Shown: piece by piece, positions 47,833 to 57,961 of the stretch
Numbering within the stretch: the first letter of the stretch is position 1
How the letters are laid out: every line of letters starts with the position of its first letter
Source of the DNA: Cupriavidus necator A5-1
GTDB lineage: Bacteria > Pseudomonadota > Gammaproteobacteria > Burkholderiales > Burkholderiaceae
Direction: 5' to 3'
Length of the DNA stretch: 64,000 nucleotides
Assembly (NCBI RefSeq): GCF_000744095.1
Contig: NZ_JQLI01000008.1
Coordinates: 1,178,001 to 1,242,000 of the forward strand
Translations under genes and position numbers: made by a program
Notes under the pieces: model-generated
What the model was told of the DNA's origin: nothing
Database searches by the model: none
The model's input: the letters and a program-made list of their open reading frames with translations, nothing else

Positions 47833-48966
47833 TCACGGCGTATAGCGAATCCGGTAGATCGCGCCGGCCAGGTCGTCGCTGACGAGCAGCGAACCGTCGG
47901 GCGCAACCAGGACATCGGCGGGCCGTCCCCACGGCTTGCGCCCACGCAGCCAGCCTTGCGCGAACACCTCCTGCCGCACCGCCTTGCCGGACCCGTCCAG
48001 CGCTACGCTGACCACGCGGTAGCCGGACGGCTCGCTGCGGTCCCAGCTGCCGTGCTCGGCGATAAAGACGCTGTTGCGGTAGGCCGGCGGGAACTGCGTG
48101 CCGGTATAGAAGCGCATGCCTAGCGCGGCCACATGCGCGCCCAGGCGGGCCACCGGCGGCACGAATTCCGAGCACTGGCGCTTGCTGCCGTATTCCGGAT
48201 CGGCAACGTTGCCGGCATGGCAATACGGGTAGCCGAAATGCTGGCCGGCGGCGGTGGCGCGGTTCAGCTCGTCGTCCGGCACGTCGTCGCCCATGCGGTC
48301 GCGGCCATTGTCGGTGAACCAGAGCTCGCGCGTGGCCGGGTGCCAGTCGAAGCCGACGGTATTGCGCACGCCGCGCGCCACCACCTGCAGGTCGCTGCCG
48401 TCGGGCTTCATCTTCATGATGTTGGCATAGCGGTTTTCGTCCGGCGCGCAGACATTGCACGGCGCGCCGACCGGCACGTACAGGTAGCCGTCCGGCCCGA
48501 AGGCGATGAATTTCCAGCCATGGTGCGCTTCGGTCGGGAAGCGGTCGCTCACCACCACCGGCGCGGGCGGGTCGTCGAGGCGGGACTCGATATTGTCCAG
48601 TCGCACGATCTTCGAGACCGAGGACGCGTACAGGCTGCCGTCGCGGAACGCCACCCCGGCCGGCGCGCGCAGGCCGTTCGCGACCACGCGTACTCGCGGC
48701 TTGCCACCTAGCGGGTCGCTCACCGCATAGACCTTGCCTTCGCTGAGCGAGCCAACGAAGAGCGTGCCGGACGGCGACATCGCCATGGCGCGCGCGCCGG
48801 GCACGTCATCGGTCACCAGGTCGATGCGGAATCCCGGCGGCAACCGGACCTGGTCCAGCGGCAGGGTCGCCAGCGCCCGGAGGGCGGACGCGCCCGCCAG
48901 CAGTACAATGCCGAGCACGAACATACGTCGTACGGCGCTAACCATGAAGTGCAGAGCCGGGCGCAT
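47833..48966 (-). CDS. PQQ-type sorbosone / glucose dehydrogenase-like protein
   Basis: 377 residues, six-bladed beta-propeller of the soluble glucose dehydrogenase family. An N-terminal hydrophobic segment ([18 protein letters not shown]) acts as a signal or anchor. Propeller motifs include [42 protein letters not shown] and [25 protein letters not shown] (in part). The start ATG 48964-48966 has AGGAGG 6 bp upstream. The actual sugar substrate is unknown. In many members cofactor binding is not confirmed. Confidence 0.87.
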   Translation of the reverse strand: MRPALHFMVSAVRRMFVLGIVLLAGASALRALATLPLDQVRLPPGFRIDLVTDDVPGARAMAMSPSGTLFVGSLSEGKVYAVSDPLGGKPRVRVVANGLRAPAGVAFRDGSLYASSVSKIVRLDNIESRLDDPPAPVVVSDRFPTEAHHGWKFIAFGPDGYLYVPVGAPCNVCAPDENRYANIMKMKPDGSDLQVVARGVRNTVGFDWHPATRELWFTDNGRDRMGDDVPDDELNRATAAGQHFGYPYCHAGNVADPEYGSKRQCSEFVPPVARLGAHVAALGMRFYTGTQFPPAYRNSVFIAEHGSWDRSEPSGYRVVSVALDGSGKAVRQEVFAQGWLRGRKPWGRPADVLVAPDGSLLVSDDLAGAIYRIRYTP

Positions 48967-49034
48967 GTCGGGCCTCCTGTCGCGGTTTTTGCCACGATGC
49001 CTGCACCGCCACCGCGCGTCAATCACCTAAGTGT

Positions 49035-49063
49035 TTGTTTGGCCTCGGGAACTGGGCTATACT
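49035..49063 (+). promoter_or_regulatory. Promoter of the rpsP-rimM-trmD-rplS operon
   Basis: TTGTTT (49035-49040) and TATACT (49058-49063) with a 17-bp spacer. The start would fall near 49070, about 50 bp before rpsP. Confidence 0.7.
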
Positions 49064-49118
49064 CTTGTGTTTCGTGTTCGAACGTCCTCGAACACTCCGT
49101 TTTCTGAGGAATTACTCC

Positions 49119-49370
49119 ATGGTCGTTATCCGTCTGGCTCGCGGCGGCAGCAAGAAGCGCCCGTTCTTCAACATCGTCGCCACCGACTCGCGCAACCGTC
49201 GCGATGGTCGTTTCATTGAGCGCGTTGGTTTCTACAACCCGCTGGCTACGGAAGGTGAAGAAGGCCTGCGCCTGGCGCAAGACCGCCTGGCCTACTGGCA
49301 AGGTGTTGGCGCCCAGCTGTCGCCGACCGTTGCCCGCCTGGTCAAGCAAGGCGCCAAGGCTGCTGCCTGA
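49119..49370 (+). CDS. rpsP: 30S ribosomal protein S16
   Basis: 83 residues, beginning [20 protein letters not shown], with the S16 signature [19 protein letters not shown]. First gene of the conserved rpsP-rimM-trmD-rplS operon. RBS TGAGGA sits 6-8 bp before the ATG. A perfect 14-bp hairpin follows at 49391-49428. Confidence 0.97.
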   Translation: MVVIRLARGGSKKRPFFNIVATDSRNRRDGRFIERVGFYNPLATEGEEGLRLAQDRLAYWQGVGAQLSPTVARLVKQGAKAAA

Positions 49371-49390
49371 TCGCCCGATAGCTGCCTGTA

Positions 49391-49428
49391 ACGCGCCTGG
49401 CCTCTCCCGTTGGTGAGGCCAGGCGCGT
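49391..49428 (+). terminator. Hairpin between rpsP and rimM, attenuator-like
   Basis: ACGCGCCTGGCCTC and its exact complement (14 bp) with a 10-base loop. TCTTATT follows, a weak T-run. It probably lowers readthrough into rimM-trmD-rplS, or protects the rpsP end. Confidence 0.65.
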
Positions 49429-49441
49429 TCTTATTGCACAC

Positions 49442-50101
49442 GTGACTGAACTCAAACAGGGCGCCGCACCCCGGCCGCTGAACCGGCCCCAGGGCGAGCC
49501 GCAAAAGGCTCAGAAACTGCCTGCGGCGCTGCTGTATGCCGATCCGCTGCCGGAAGACCTGGTAGAGGTTGGCTACGTCGGCGCGGCCTATGGCATCCGT
49601 GGCTGGATCAAGGTCCAGCCGCATGCCGATGACGCGTCCGCGTTGCTGCATGCCCGCCGCTGGTGGCTGCTGGCGCCGCCGCAGGCGGGATTGGTGGCAG
49701 CTGACGCGGCGCGTGCCCAGTCGCTCTGCGTGAAGATCGCGCAGTCGCGCGAGCACAGCGGCACGGTGGTGGCGCAGGCCAGTGGCGTTGCCGATCGCAA
49801 TCTTGCGGAAGCGCTCAAGGGCCGTCGCGTGTGGATCCGGCGTGCGGATTTTCCGGCGCCGGAAGAAGATGAGTTTTACTGGGTCGACCTGATCGGCTGC
49901 ACCGTCAGCAACGAGCAAGGCGAGTTGCTGGGCGAGGTGTCCGGCCTGATCGACAACGGTGCCCACCAGATCCTGCAGGTTGCCTTTGTGCAGCCTGACG
50001 GCAAGGCCGGTGAACGGCTGATCCCGTTTGTCGATGCGTTCCTGCGCTCGGTCGATACCGCAGGCAAGCGCATCGTGGTCGACTGGGGGCTCGATTACTG
50101 A
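49442..50101 (+). CDS. rimM: Ribosome maturation factor RimM
   Basis: 219 residues with a GTG start. Assists 30S assembly, binding S19. RimM N domain (DLVEVGYVGAAYGIRGWIKVQP) and PRC-barrel C domain (EFYWVDLIGCTVSNEQGELLGEV) are clear. An N-terminal extension of about 40 residues (rich in Pro, Gln and Ala) precedes the core. Operon order and the tight link to trmD support the call. Confidence 0.96.
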   Translation: MTELKQGAAPRPLNRPQGEPQKAQKLPAALLYADPLPEDLVEVGYVGAAYGIRGWIKVQPHADDASALLHARRWWLLAPPQAGLVAADAARAQSLCVKIAQSREHSGTVVAQASGVADRNLAEALKGRRVWIRRADFPAPEEDEFYWVDLIGCTVSNEQGELLGEVSGLIDNGAHQILQVAFVQPDGKAGERLIPFVDAFLRSVDTAGKRIVVDWGLDY

Positions 50102-50143
50102 ACCCGTGCCTTCGCGGTGCGGGGTTCGGAAGGGAGAGAGCGG

Positions 50144-50926
50144 ATGCAGTTCGATGTGATCACGCTGTTTCCCGAGATGTTTCGCGCGCTGACCGACTGG
50201 GGCATTACCAGCCGGGCAGCCAAGCAGCAGCGGTATGCGTTGCGCACGTGGAATCCGCGCGATTTCACGGTCGACAACTATCGCACCATCGACGATCGCC
50301 CTTATGGCGGCGGCCCTGGCATGGTGATGCTGGCCAAGCCGCTGGACGATGCGATCGATGCCGCGGTGGCGGCGCAGGCGCAGGCCGGCGTGCCGAAGCC
50401 GCATGTGGTGCTGATGTCGCCGCAGGGCAAGGCGCTGTCGCATGCCAAGGTGATGGAACTGGCCGAACGGCCGGGCCTAGTCCTGCTGTGCGGCAGGTAT
50501 GAGGCCATCGACCAGCGGCTGATCGACCGCCGCGTGGACGAGGAAATCAGCCTCGGCGACTTTGTGCTGTCGGGCGGCGAACTGCCGGCGATGGCGCTGA
50601 TCGACGCCGTGGTGCGGCACCTGCCCGGCGTGCTGGGCGATGCGCAGTCCGCGGTGCAGGACAGCTTCGTCAACGGCCTGCTGGATTGTCCGCACTACAC
50701 GCGGCCGGAAGAATATGAAGGCGTGCGGGTACCCGAGATCCTGCTCGGGGGCCATCACGCCGAGATCGAGAAATGGCGGCGCCAGCAGGCGCTGGCCAAT
50801 ACTGCGAGCAAGCGCCCCGACCTGATCGAGGCCGCTCGCCAGCAAGGTTTGCTGACCCGCGCCGACGAGAAGTTCTTGTCGGAATGGGCGGCGAAGGAAG
50901 GGCGGGGGGAAACTCCCGCTAGGTAA
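50144..50926 (+). CDS. trmD: tRNA (guanine-N1)-methyltransferase
   Basis: 260 residues. Methylates G37 of tRNAs, preventing frameshifts. N-terminus [25 protein letters not shown] and the trefoil-knot SAM-binding region (CGRYEGID-like [28 protein letters not shown]) are diagnostic. Start ATG 50144 has AGGGAGAG upstream. Third gene of the S16 operon. Confidence 0.97.
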   Translation: MQFDVITLFPEMFRALTDWGITSRAAKQQRYALRTWNPRDFTVDNYRTIDDRPYGGGPGMVMLAKPLDDAIDAAVAAQAQAGVPKPHVVLMSPQGKALSHAKVMELAERPGLVLLCGRYEAIDQRLIDRRVDEEISLGDFVLSGGELPAMALIDAVVRHLPGVLGDAQSAVQDSFVNGLLDCPHYTRPEEYEGVRVPEILLGGHHAEIEKWRRQQALANTASKRPDLIEAARQQGLLTRADEKFLSEWAAKEGRGETPAR

Positions 50927-51001
50927 AACCCCATCCTCTGCCGGGGCCCGGGCAATGCCTGGGGCATACAACGCCGGCACGATGGTTACGGAGAAAAAAC
51001 G

Positions 51002-51394
51002 ATGAACATCATCGAGCAGATCGAGAAGGAAGAGATCGCGCGTCTGACCGCGAACAAGACCATCCCCGCATTCGCACCTGGCGACACCGTGATCGTCAAC
51101 GTGAACGTGGTGGAAGGTACCCGCAAGCGCGTGCAGGCCTATGAAGGTGTGGTGATCGCCAAGCGTAACCGCGGCCTGAACTCGTCCTTTATCGTGCGCA
51201 AGATCTCGTCGGGTGAAGGCGTGGAACGTACGTTCCAGCTGTACTCGCCGTTGATCGCCGGCATCGAAGTGAAGCGTCGCGGCGACGTGCGTCGCGCGAA
51301 GCTGTACTACCTGCGCCAGCGTTCGGGCAAGTCCGCACGTATCAAGGAAAAGCTGGTGTCGAAGGCTGCTGTCGCTGCCAAGGCTGCACAGTAA
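51002..51394 (+). CDS. rplS: 50S ribosomal protein L19
   Basis: 130 residues. Motifs [46 protein letters not shown] (in part) and RRAKLYYLR identify L19, found at the 30S-50S interface. Strong RBS GGAGAAAA. Last gene of the operon, ending at a strong terminator. Confidence 0.98.
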   Translation: MNIIEQIEKEEIARLTANKTIPAFAPGDTVIVNVNVVEGTRKRVQAYEGVVIAKRNRGLNSSFIVRKISSGEGVERTFQLYSPLIAGIEVKRRGDVRRAKLYYLRQRSGKSARIKEKLVSKAAVAAKAAQ

Positions 51395-51438
51395 GCTGGA
51401 CATGCCGGCCGGGGCAGCCCGGCCAGCGTTTCCTCAGG

Positions 51439-51463
51439 AAGGGCACCTTACGGTGCCCTTTTT
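51439..51463 (+). terminator. Rho-independent terminator after rplS
   Basis: AAGGGCACC and GGTGCCCTT with a TTAC loop, followed by T. Confidence 0.9.
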
Positions 51464-51549
51464 GCATGGTGCCGTGGCAACGCGGCCACGAGCGCGGCGG
51501 ATTTTGCTGCGGCGCCGAAACGCGCGCTTCTGTCATACTTGCGCTTGTT

Positions 51550-52230
51550 ATGCGTCCCGCCTTCGATCCCGAATCCCTCCCCGTCATCGACACCGATCTG
51601 CGCAACGGCGCCCTGAGCGCGCCGCGGCTGCAGGTGGACTTTATCCGGCACCGCTTCGAGGTGCCCCCGGCCTGGGCGCCGGAGCTGACCGATGAATCGC
51701 GCGTCTACGACCGCAGCCGCGGGCTGCGCGACGCCTCCGTGCTGGTGCCGCTGGTGGAGCGGCGCGATGGCCTGACGGTGCTGCTGACGCAGCGCAATGC
51801 CAACCTGAGCGCGCATGCCGGGCAGATCAGCTTCCCGGGCGGACGCCAGGAGGAGTGGGATGCCAACCGCATCGACACGGCACTGCGCGAGACGGAAGAA
51901 GAGGTGGGACTGGCGCGCGACTACGTTGAAGTGCTCGGCGCGCTGCCGGACTACATCACCGGCACCGGCTTCCACGTAAGCCCGGTGGTGGGCCTGGTGC
52001 GCGACGGCTTTACGCTGCGCCCGGACGCATCGGAAGTGGCCGATGTCTTCGAAGTGCCGCTGGCCTTCCTGATGGACCCTTCGCACCATGAGCGGCGCCT
52101 GTTCCGCTGGGTCGACGGCGAACGGATCTTCTACGCCATGCCCTATCCGCGCGAGGACGGCGGCCGCCGCTTTATCTGGGGCGCGACCGCGGGCATGCTG
52201 CGCAATCTCTACCACCTGCTGGCGGCCTGA
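51550..52230 (+). CDS. CoA pyrophosphatase-type Nudix hydrolase
   Basis: 226 residues. The Nudix box (GGRQEE...ALRETEEEVGL) at about 95-120 follows the CoA-type signature LTQRNANLSAHAGQISFPGG. The C-terminal PLAFLMDPSHHERR fits NudL/YeaB-like enzymes that hydrolyse CoA and its derivatives. ATG 51550 is chosen because the preceding frame overlaps the rplS terminator. It diverges in function from neighbours and is probably its own transcript. Confidence 0.9.
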   Translation: MRPAFDPESLPVIDTDLRNGALSAPRLQVDFIRHRFEVPPAWAPELTDESRVYDRSRGLRDASVLVPLVERRDGLTVLLTQRNANLSAHAGQISFPGGRQEEWDANRIDTALRETEEEVGLARDYVEVLGALPDYITGTGFHVSPVVGLVRDGFTLRPDASEVADVFEVPLAFLMDPSHHERRLFRWVDGERIFYAMPYPREDGGRRFIWGATAGMLRNLYHLLAA

Positions 52231-52267
52231 GCCGTCAGGCGAATCCCAAGCCGCCGCCAGGCGAGTC

Positions 52268-53116
52268 TTAAGCCGCCGCCTTGTCCTTGCTGCCGACGCA
52301 GTGCGGGCAGCTCTCGCCGATCACGTAGTGCGGGCTTTGCTGCTCCTCTGGCGTGACCACCGCGCGGCAGGCAAAGCACTGCTTGGGGCCGGCCGGCTCC
52401 AGGTTCGGGTTCAGGGCGGTGCGATAGTCGAAGACAAAGCAGTCGCCGCGATAGTGGCTGCCGCCTACTTCCTCGAAATACTTCAGGATGCCGCCCTCGA
52501 GCTGGTACACGCGCTCGACGCCGACTTCCTGCATATGGATCGCCGCCTTCTCGCAGCGGATGCCGCCGGTGCAGAACGACACCACGGTCTTGCCCTCCAG
52601 CTCCGACTTGTGCGCGGCAACGGCCTCGGGAAATTCGCTGAACTTGGCGATGTCGTACTCGACCGCCGACTCAAAGGTGCCGACCGCGACCTCGAAGTCA
52701 TTGCGCGTATCGAGCATCACCACCGGACGGCCTTCGTCGTCGTGCCCCTGGTCGAGCCAGCGCTTCAGATCGACCGGCCGCACCGAAGGTGCGCGGCCCG
52801 CCTCGGGGCGGATCAGCGGCATCTTCATGGTAATGATTTCCTTCTTGGCGCGCACCAGCATGCGCTTGAAGGGCTGGTTCTCCGACAGGCTTTCCTTGGG
52901 TGCGATATCGGCAAAGCGCGTATCGGCGTGCAGCCAGGTCATGAAAACGTCGATGGCTTCGCGCGGGCCGGCCAGGAACATGTTGATGCCCTCGGGCGCG
53001 AGCAGGATCGTGCCTTTCAGGCCTGCCGCTTCGCAGCGCTCGCGCATGGCCGGGCGCAGGGTCTCGATGTCGTCCAGCGAGACGAATTTGTAAGCGGAAA
53101 TGTTGACGATCTGCAT
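52268..53116 (-). CDS. trhO: tRNA uridine(34) hydroxylase (rhodanese-like)
   Basis: 282 residues. Installs 5-hydroxyuridine at tRNA position 34 using oxygen. N-terminal domain [20 protein letters not shown] followed by a rhodanese domain with the active cysteine C182 ([11 protein letters not shown], second Cys 188). The C-terminal zinc-binding-type cysteines appear in [13 protein letters not shown] and SCPHCVG. It diverges from dnaE; TATAAT at 53192-53197 on the minus strand is its likely -10. Confidence 0.93.
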   Translation of the reverse strand: MQIVNISAYKFVSLDDIETLRPAMRERCEAAGLKGTILLAPEGINMFLAGPREAIDVFMTWLHADTRFADIAPKESLSENQPFKRMLVRAKKEIITMKMPLIRPEAGRAPSVRPVDLKRWLDQGHDDEGRPVVMLDTRNDFEVAVGTFESAVEYDIAKFSEFPEAVAAHKSELEGKTVVSFCTGGIRCEKAAIHMQEVGVERVYQLEGGILKYFEEVGGSHYRGDCFVFDYRTALNPNLEPAGPKQCFACRAVVTPEEQQSPHYVIGESCPHCVGSKDKAAA

Positions 53117-53191
53117 GAGAGACTGCGCGCGCACGGCCGCGTCCGGGAGGGCGCCGACGGCTTGCGATAACTGCCTGATTGGAAAGGCGAA

Positions 53192-53197
53192 ATTATA
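53192..53197 (-). promoter_or_regulatory. -10 element for trhO
   Basis: Consensus TATAAT on the minus strand, 75 bp before the trhO ATG; -35 weak. Confidence 0.4.
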
Positions 53198-53310
53198 ACG
53201 CGCCCGGGCGCTCCTGCCGCGCATTCCCAAGCACCCCGATCAGCTTTGCGATGCGGCCTCCACGCGCGGCCTGCACGCAATATTGGAGGCCGGCAAGCGG
53301 GCCGAGCCGG

Positions 53311-53316
53311 TACAAT
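53311..53316 (+). promoter_or_regulatory. TACAAT just upstream of dnaE
   Basis: -10-like hexamer 7 bp before ATG 53324. If used, the mRNA would be nearly leaderless. Confidence 0.3.
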
Positions 53317-53323
53317 GTCGCCC

Positions 53324-56300
53324 ATGTCTGCACCCCGCTTCGTACACCTCCGCCTGCATTCCGAATACTCCATCGTGGACGGCATCGTCCGCCTGGAAGA
53401 CGCCGTCAAGGCCGCCGCCGCCGATGGCATGGGCGCGCTCGCCCTGACGGACCTCGCCAACGCCTTCGGGCTGATCCGTTACTACAAGGAGGCGCGCGGC
53501 AAGGGCGTGAAGCCGGTGGTCGGTGCCGACGTCTGGCTCACCAACGCCGAGGACCGCGACAAGCCGTCGCGCCTGCTGCTGCTGGTGCAGGACCGCCGCG
53601 GCTACCTGAACCTGTGCATGCTGCTGTCGCGCGCGTGGTTGGGCAACCAGCACCGCGGCCGCGCCGAGATCGACCCGGCCTGGTTCCTCGAGCCCGGCGA
53701 GGACGACCTGCCGCTGGCAACCGGCCTGATCGCGCTGTCGGGCGCGATGGGCGGCGATATCGGCATGGCGCTCGCCAACGGCAATGCCGACGCCGCACGC
53801 CGCGCCGCGCAGCACTGGGCGAGCGTGTTCCCGCAGCGCTTCTACATCGAACTGCAGCGCGCCGGCCATGCCGGCACCGATGCCTACGTGCAGCACGCCG
53901 TGCAACTGGCGGCCGAGCTGCAGCTGCCGGTGGTCGCCACGCATCCGGTGCAGTTCATGACGCCGGACGACTACACCGCGCACGAGGCGCGCGTGTGCAT
54001 CGCCGAAGGCGAGCTGCTGGCCAACCCGCGCCGCACCCGGCGCTTTACCACCGACCAGTACTTCAAGACCCAGGACGAGATGTGCGCGCTGTTCGCGGAC
54101 ATCCCCTCGGCACTGGAGAACGCGGTCGAGATCGCGCGCCGCTGCAACCTGACGCTGGAACTGGGCAAGCCGCGCCTGCCGCTTTTCCCCACGCCCGACG
54201 GCATGTCGCTGGACGACTACCTGGTCTTCATGGCCAAGGAAGGGCTGGAGAAGCGCCTGGCGGTGCTGTTCCCCGACGAGGCGGTACGCGAATCGAAGCG
54301 CCCGGAATACTACGCACGGCTGGAATTCGAGACCGGCACCATCATCAAGATGGGCTTCCCCGGCTACTTCCTGATCGTGGCGGACTTTATCAACTGGGCC
54401 AAGAACAACGGCGTGCCGGTGGGGCCGGGCCGCGGTTCGGGCGCCGGTTCGCTGGTGGCGTATGCGCTCGGCATTACCGATCTTGATCCGCTCAAGTATG
54501 CCCTGCTGTTCGAGCGTTTCCTGAACCCGGAACGGGTCTCGATGCCCGACTTCGACATCGACTTCTGCCAGCACGGCCGCGATCGCGTGATCACGTACGT
54601 GAAGGAAAAGTACGGCAAGGACGCGGTATCGCAGATCGCCACCTTCGGCACCATGGCGGCCAAGGCCGCGGTGCGCGACGTGGGTCGCGTGCTCGACCTC
54701 GGCTATGGCTTTGTCGATGGCATCGCCAAGCTGATCCCGTTCAAGCCGGGCAAGCTGGTCACCATCGAGGAGGCCAAGAAGGAAGAGCCGCTGCTGACCG
54801 AGCGCGAGAACAACGAGGAAGAAGTACGCCAGCTGCTGGAGCTGGCACAGCGCGTCGAAGGCATGACCCGCAACGTCGGCATGCACGCCGGCGGCGTGCT
54901 GATCGCGCCCGGAAGGCTGACCGACTTCTGCCCGCTGTACACGCAGGGCGCGCAGAACGACGGCATGAGCGGCGTGGTCAGCCAGTACGACAAGGACGAC
55001 GTCGAGGCCGCCGGCCTGGTCAAGTTCGACTTCTTGGGCCTGACCACGCTGACCATCCTGGACTGGGCCGAGCGCTATATCCGCCGCCTCGATCCGAGCA
55101 AGGCCGACTGGAACTGCAGCCATATCCCGCTCGACGACGGCCCCGCCTTCGACATCCTCAAGACGGCCAACACGGTCGCCGTGTTCCAGCTGGAAAGCCG
55201 CGGCATGCAGGGCATGCTCAAGGACGCCAAGCCTGACCGCTTCGAGGACATCATCGCGCTGGTGGCACTGTACCGACCGGGCCCGATGGACCTGATCCCC
55301 AGCTTCTGCGCGCGCAAGCACGGCCGCGAGAAGGTGGAATATCCCGATCCGCGCGTCGAGCCCGTCCTGAAAGAGACCTACGGCATCATGGTCTACCAGG
55401 AACAGGTGATGCAGATGGCGCAGATCATCGGCGGCTACTCGCTCGGTGGCGCCGACCTGCTGCGTCGCGCCATGGGCAAGAAGAAGCCCGAGGAGATGGC
55501 GCAGCATCGCGTGATGTTCCGCGAGGGCGCCGACAAGAACGGCCTCTCCGCGCAGCAGGCCGACGACATCTTCGACCTGATGGAGAAGTTCGCGGGCTAC
55601 GGCTTCAACAAGTCGCACGCGGCCGCGTATGCGCTGCTGGCGTACTACACGGCCTGGCTCAAGGCCATCATCCGGCCGAATTCATGGCAGCCAACATGTC
55701 GCTGGCCATGGACGACACCGACAAGGTCAAGATCCTCTACGAGGATTGCAAGCTCAACAAGATCGCGGTGCTGCCGCCCGACGTCAACGCCAGCGAATAC
55801 CGCTTCGCGCCGACCGATCGCAAGACCATCCGCTACGGGCTGGGCGGCATCAAGGGCAGCGGCCAGGGCGCGATCGAAGACATCCTGCGCGCGCGCGAGG
55901 AGCGGCCCTTCACGGATCTCTTCGATTTCTGCGAACGCGTCGACCGCCGTCAGGTCAACCGCCGCACCATCGAGGCGCTGATCCGCGCCGGCGCCTTCGA
56001 CAGCCTGAACGACAACCGCGCCCAGCTGCTGGCCTCGGTGCCGATCGCGATGGAGGCCGCCGACCAGAAGGCCGAGTCGGCCAACCAGGTGTCGCTGTTC
56101 GACCTGATGGGCGATGGCGGCGACGCGCACCGCCCCGAACTGCTCGACGAGCCGCGCTGGAGCCCCAAGCGCACGCTGCAGGAAGAAAAGCAGGCGCTCG
56201 GCTACTACTTCTCAGGCCACCTGTTCGACGCCTACCGTGACGAGGTGCGCCGCTTCAACAAGGGCACGCTGGCCGCGCTGGAAAAGGAAGTGCAGGGCAA

Positions 56301-56835
56301 CGGCGGCGGCTTCGGCCGCGACGTGCGCGGCAAGACCATTGCCGGCGTGATCAGTGGCATCCGCACGCAGATGACCCAGCGCGGCAAGATGCTGATCGTG
56401 ACGCTGGACGACGGCACCGGGCTGGTCGAGATGACGGTGTTCAACGAGCTGTTCGACGCCAACCGGAATATGTTCCGCGAGGACGAGCTGCTGATCGCCA
56501 CGGGGAATGCGCGGCACGATACGTTTACCGGCGGGGTGCGGTTTACGGCGGAGTCGGTGATGGACCTGGTGGCCGCTCGCACCCGGTTTGCCAGCGCCGT
56601 GCGGCTGGCGATGAACGGCAATTCGTCGACCGGGATGCTGCGCGAACTGCTGACGCCGCACCTGGCCCGCGCCAGCGGCGTGCAGGGTTTGCCGGTGCGC
56701 ATCCACTACCAGGCCGCGGCAGCTTCGTGCGAGGCCATGCTCGGTCCGGACTGGAAGGTGGTGCCGTCCGACGAGGCGCTGACCGCGCTGCGGCTGGCGC
56801 TGTCGCCGGACAGCGTCAGCACCGTCTACGAATAA
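53324..56835 (+). CDS. dnaE: DNA polymerase III subunit alpha, with a one-base frameshift as given
   Basis: Replicative polymerase. Read through the shift, it has about 1170 residues, the normal DnaE length. A PHP domain starts the protein (FVHLRLHSEYSIVDGIV). The polymerase palm has catalytic D409/D411/D413 (DFDIDF), and further on KFAGYGFNKSHAAAYALLAYYTAWLKA. At 55664-55668 the frame breaks: the downstream frame reads HHPAEFMAANMSLAMDDTDK, the expected continuation. One C is missing after GCC relative to the expected AAGGCCCATCAT. The C-terminal part holds the tau-/clamp-binding and OB-fold regions. It is an essential gene, so a sequence error or real mutation must be separated. Start ATG 53324 is preferred over 53315. 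Confidence 0.9.
55664..55668 (+). other. Frameshift site in dnaE
   Basis: Frame 1 reads K-A-I-I from 55661; frame 2 (CAT CAT CCG GCC GAA TTC ATG from 55666) reads HHPAEFM. A single missing C in the GCC(C) run explains it. Alanine 781 is the last residue in frame. Confidence 0.85.
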
Positions 56836-56854
56836 GCCGACGGCAGCGGTGGTG

Positions 56855-57928
56855 TCAGGCCGCCTGCCGGGCGGCGCGCGCGCTGGCCGCCAGCGCCAGC
56901 AGGGCGTCGACGTGGGCCTCGATGCCCGGATCGTAGTTGAGCATCGCCATCGGATCCGCCAGCCGACCCTGGCCGGTGCGTGCCGCGTCGACCGCGGCAC
57001 GAATCGCGCGGTCAAGCGTATCGGCGCGATCGCGCGCGAACGCATGCACTGCCTGCGGCCGGATGACTTCCAGGCAGGCGATATTGTCGGCAAACACCAG
57101 CGGCGTGCCGCACAGCACCGATTCCACCCCGACCAGCCCGAAGGGTTCATAGCCCGAGGCCAGGATGGTGAAGTCCGCGGCGCGGTAGAGTGCGTCGATC
57201 CGGCTGCTGTAGCCTAGCTCCCGCACCCGCGGGATGCTGCGCCCGACCGGGCGGCCGGCCACGGCGAGCGTGATCGGCAGGTCCGATTTCGAGAAATAGT
57301 CGGCGAGAAGGTCGAAACCCTTGCGGGCATGGCCTGACGACGGGAACAGGAACACCACCTCGTCGTCGCCGAAACCGAACTCGTGGCGCAACGCGGCGCG
57401 CGCGTCGGCGTCGACCGGCGTGAAGCGCTGCGTGTCGACCGGCGGATAGATCAGTTCCACGCGGTCCGGCGGGATCCCGTACAGCTCGATCACCTCGCGG
57501 CGCATCAACGCCGAATGTGCCACCACGCGATGCGCACCGGCGTACTGCGCACTCTCGAGGTTGATCTGCCACTGGTCGGAGCGGCGCGGGGGCGTGCCGC
57601 GCGCGGTGAGGTATCCGCGGTGGGTGCCGCCGCAAATGGCGATGTCCGAACCGCGCACGCGGTTGCAGCCGATCAGCACTTCGTCGGCGGGCAGGCGCGC
57701 CTGCAGCCGCCATGAGAAATAGCGGTCGCGCAGCTTGCCGGGCAGCCACGAGACCACGATGCGATGGGGCGTGACACCGGCCGACTGCGCCACGCCCGCA
57801 TCGAAGCGGCGCGCGTAGACCGACACCTCGGTACCGGCGCGGGCCGCCATCGCGCGGCTGATGTCGAGCGCATAGCGCTCCAGGCCGCCGCCGGCGCCGA
57901 AGCGATTGCAGGAGATGCCAACTTTCAT
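56855..57928 (-). CDS. Glycosyltransferase family 4 protein
   Basis: 357 residues, GT-B fold, probably in LPS core or O-antigen synthesis. N-terminal KVGISCNRFGAGGGLERYALDI is the nucleotide-sugar-enzyme opening; C-terminal ILASGYEPFGLVGVESVLCGTPLVFADN holds the E-x7-E motif of GT4 retaining enzymes. The gene lies on the minus strand, next to GT2. Sugar and acceptor not known. Confidence 0.9.
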   Translation of the reverse strand: MKVGISCNRFGAGGGLERYALDISRAMAARAGTEVSVYARRFDAGVAQSAGVTPHRIVVSWLPGKLRDRYFSWRLQARLPADEVLIGCNRVRGSDIAICGGTHRGYLTARGTPPRRSDQWQINLESAQYAGAHRVVAHSALMRREVIELYGIPPDRVELIYPPVDTQRFTPVDADARAALRHEFGFGDDEVVFLFPSSGHARKGFDLLADYFSKSDLPITLAVAGRPVGRSIPRVRELGYSSRIDALYRAADFTILASGYEPFGLVGVESVLCGTPLVFADNIACLEVIRPQAVHAFARDRADTLDRAIRAAVDAARTGQGRLADPMAMLNYDPGIEAHVDALLALAASARAARQAA

Positions 57929-57961
57929 CGATGGAGGGAGTGGAGGATGAGGGCGGCCGCG

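Noticed and set aside
53240-55618. 792-codon minus-strand frame opposite dnaE
   Set aside because: Shadow of dnaE; no family features.
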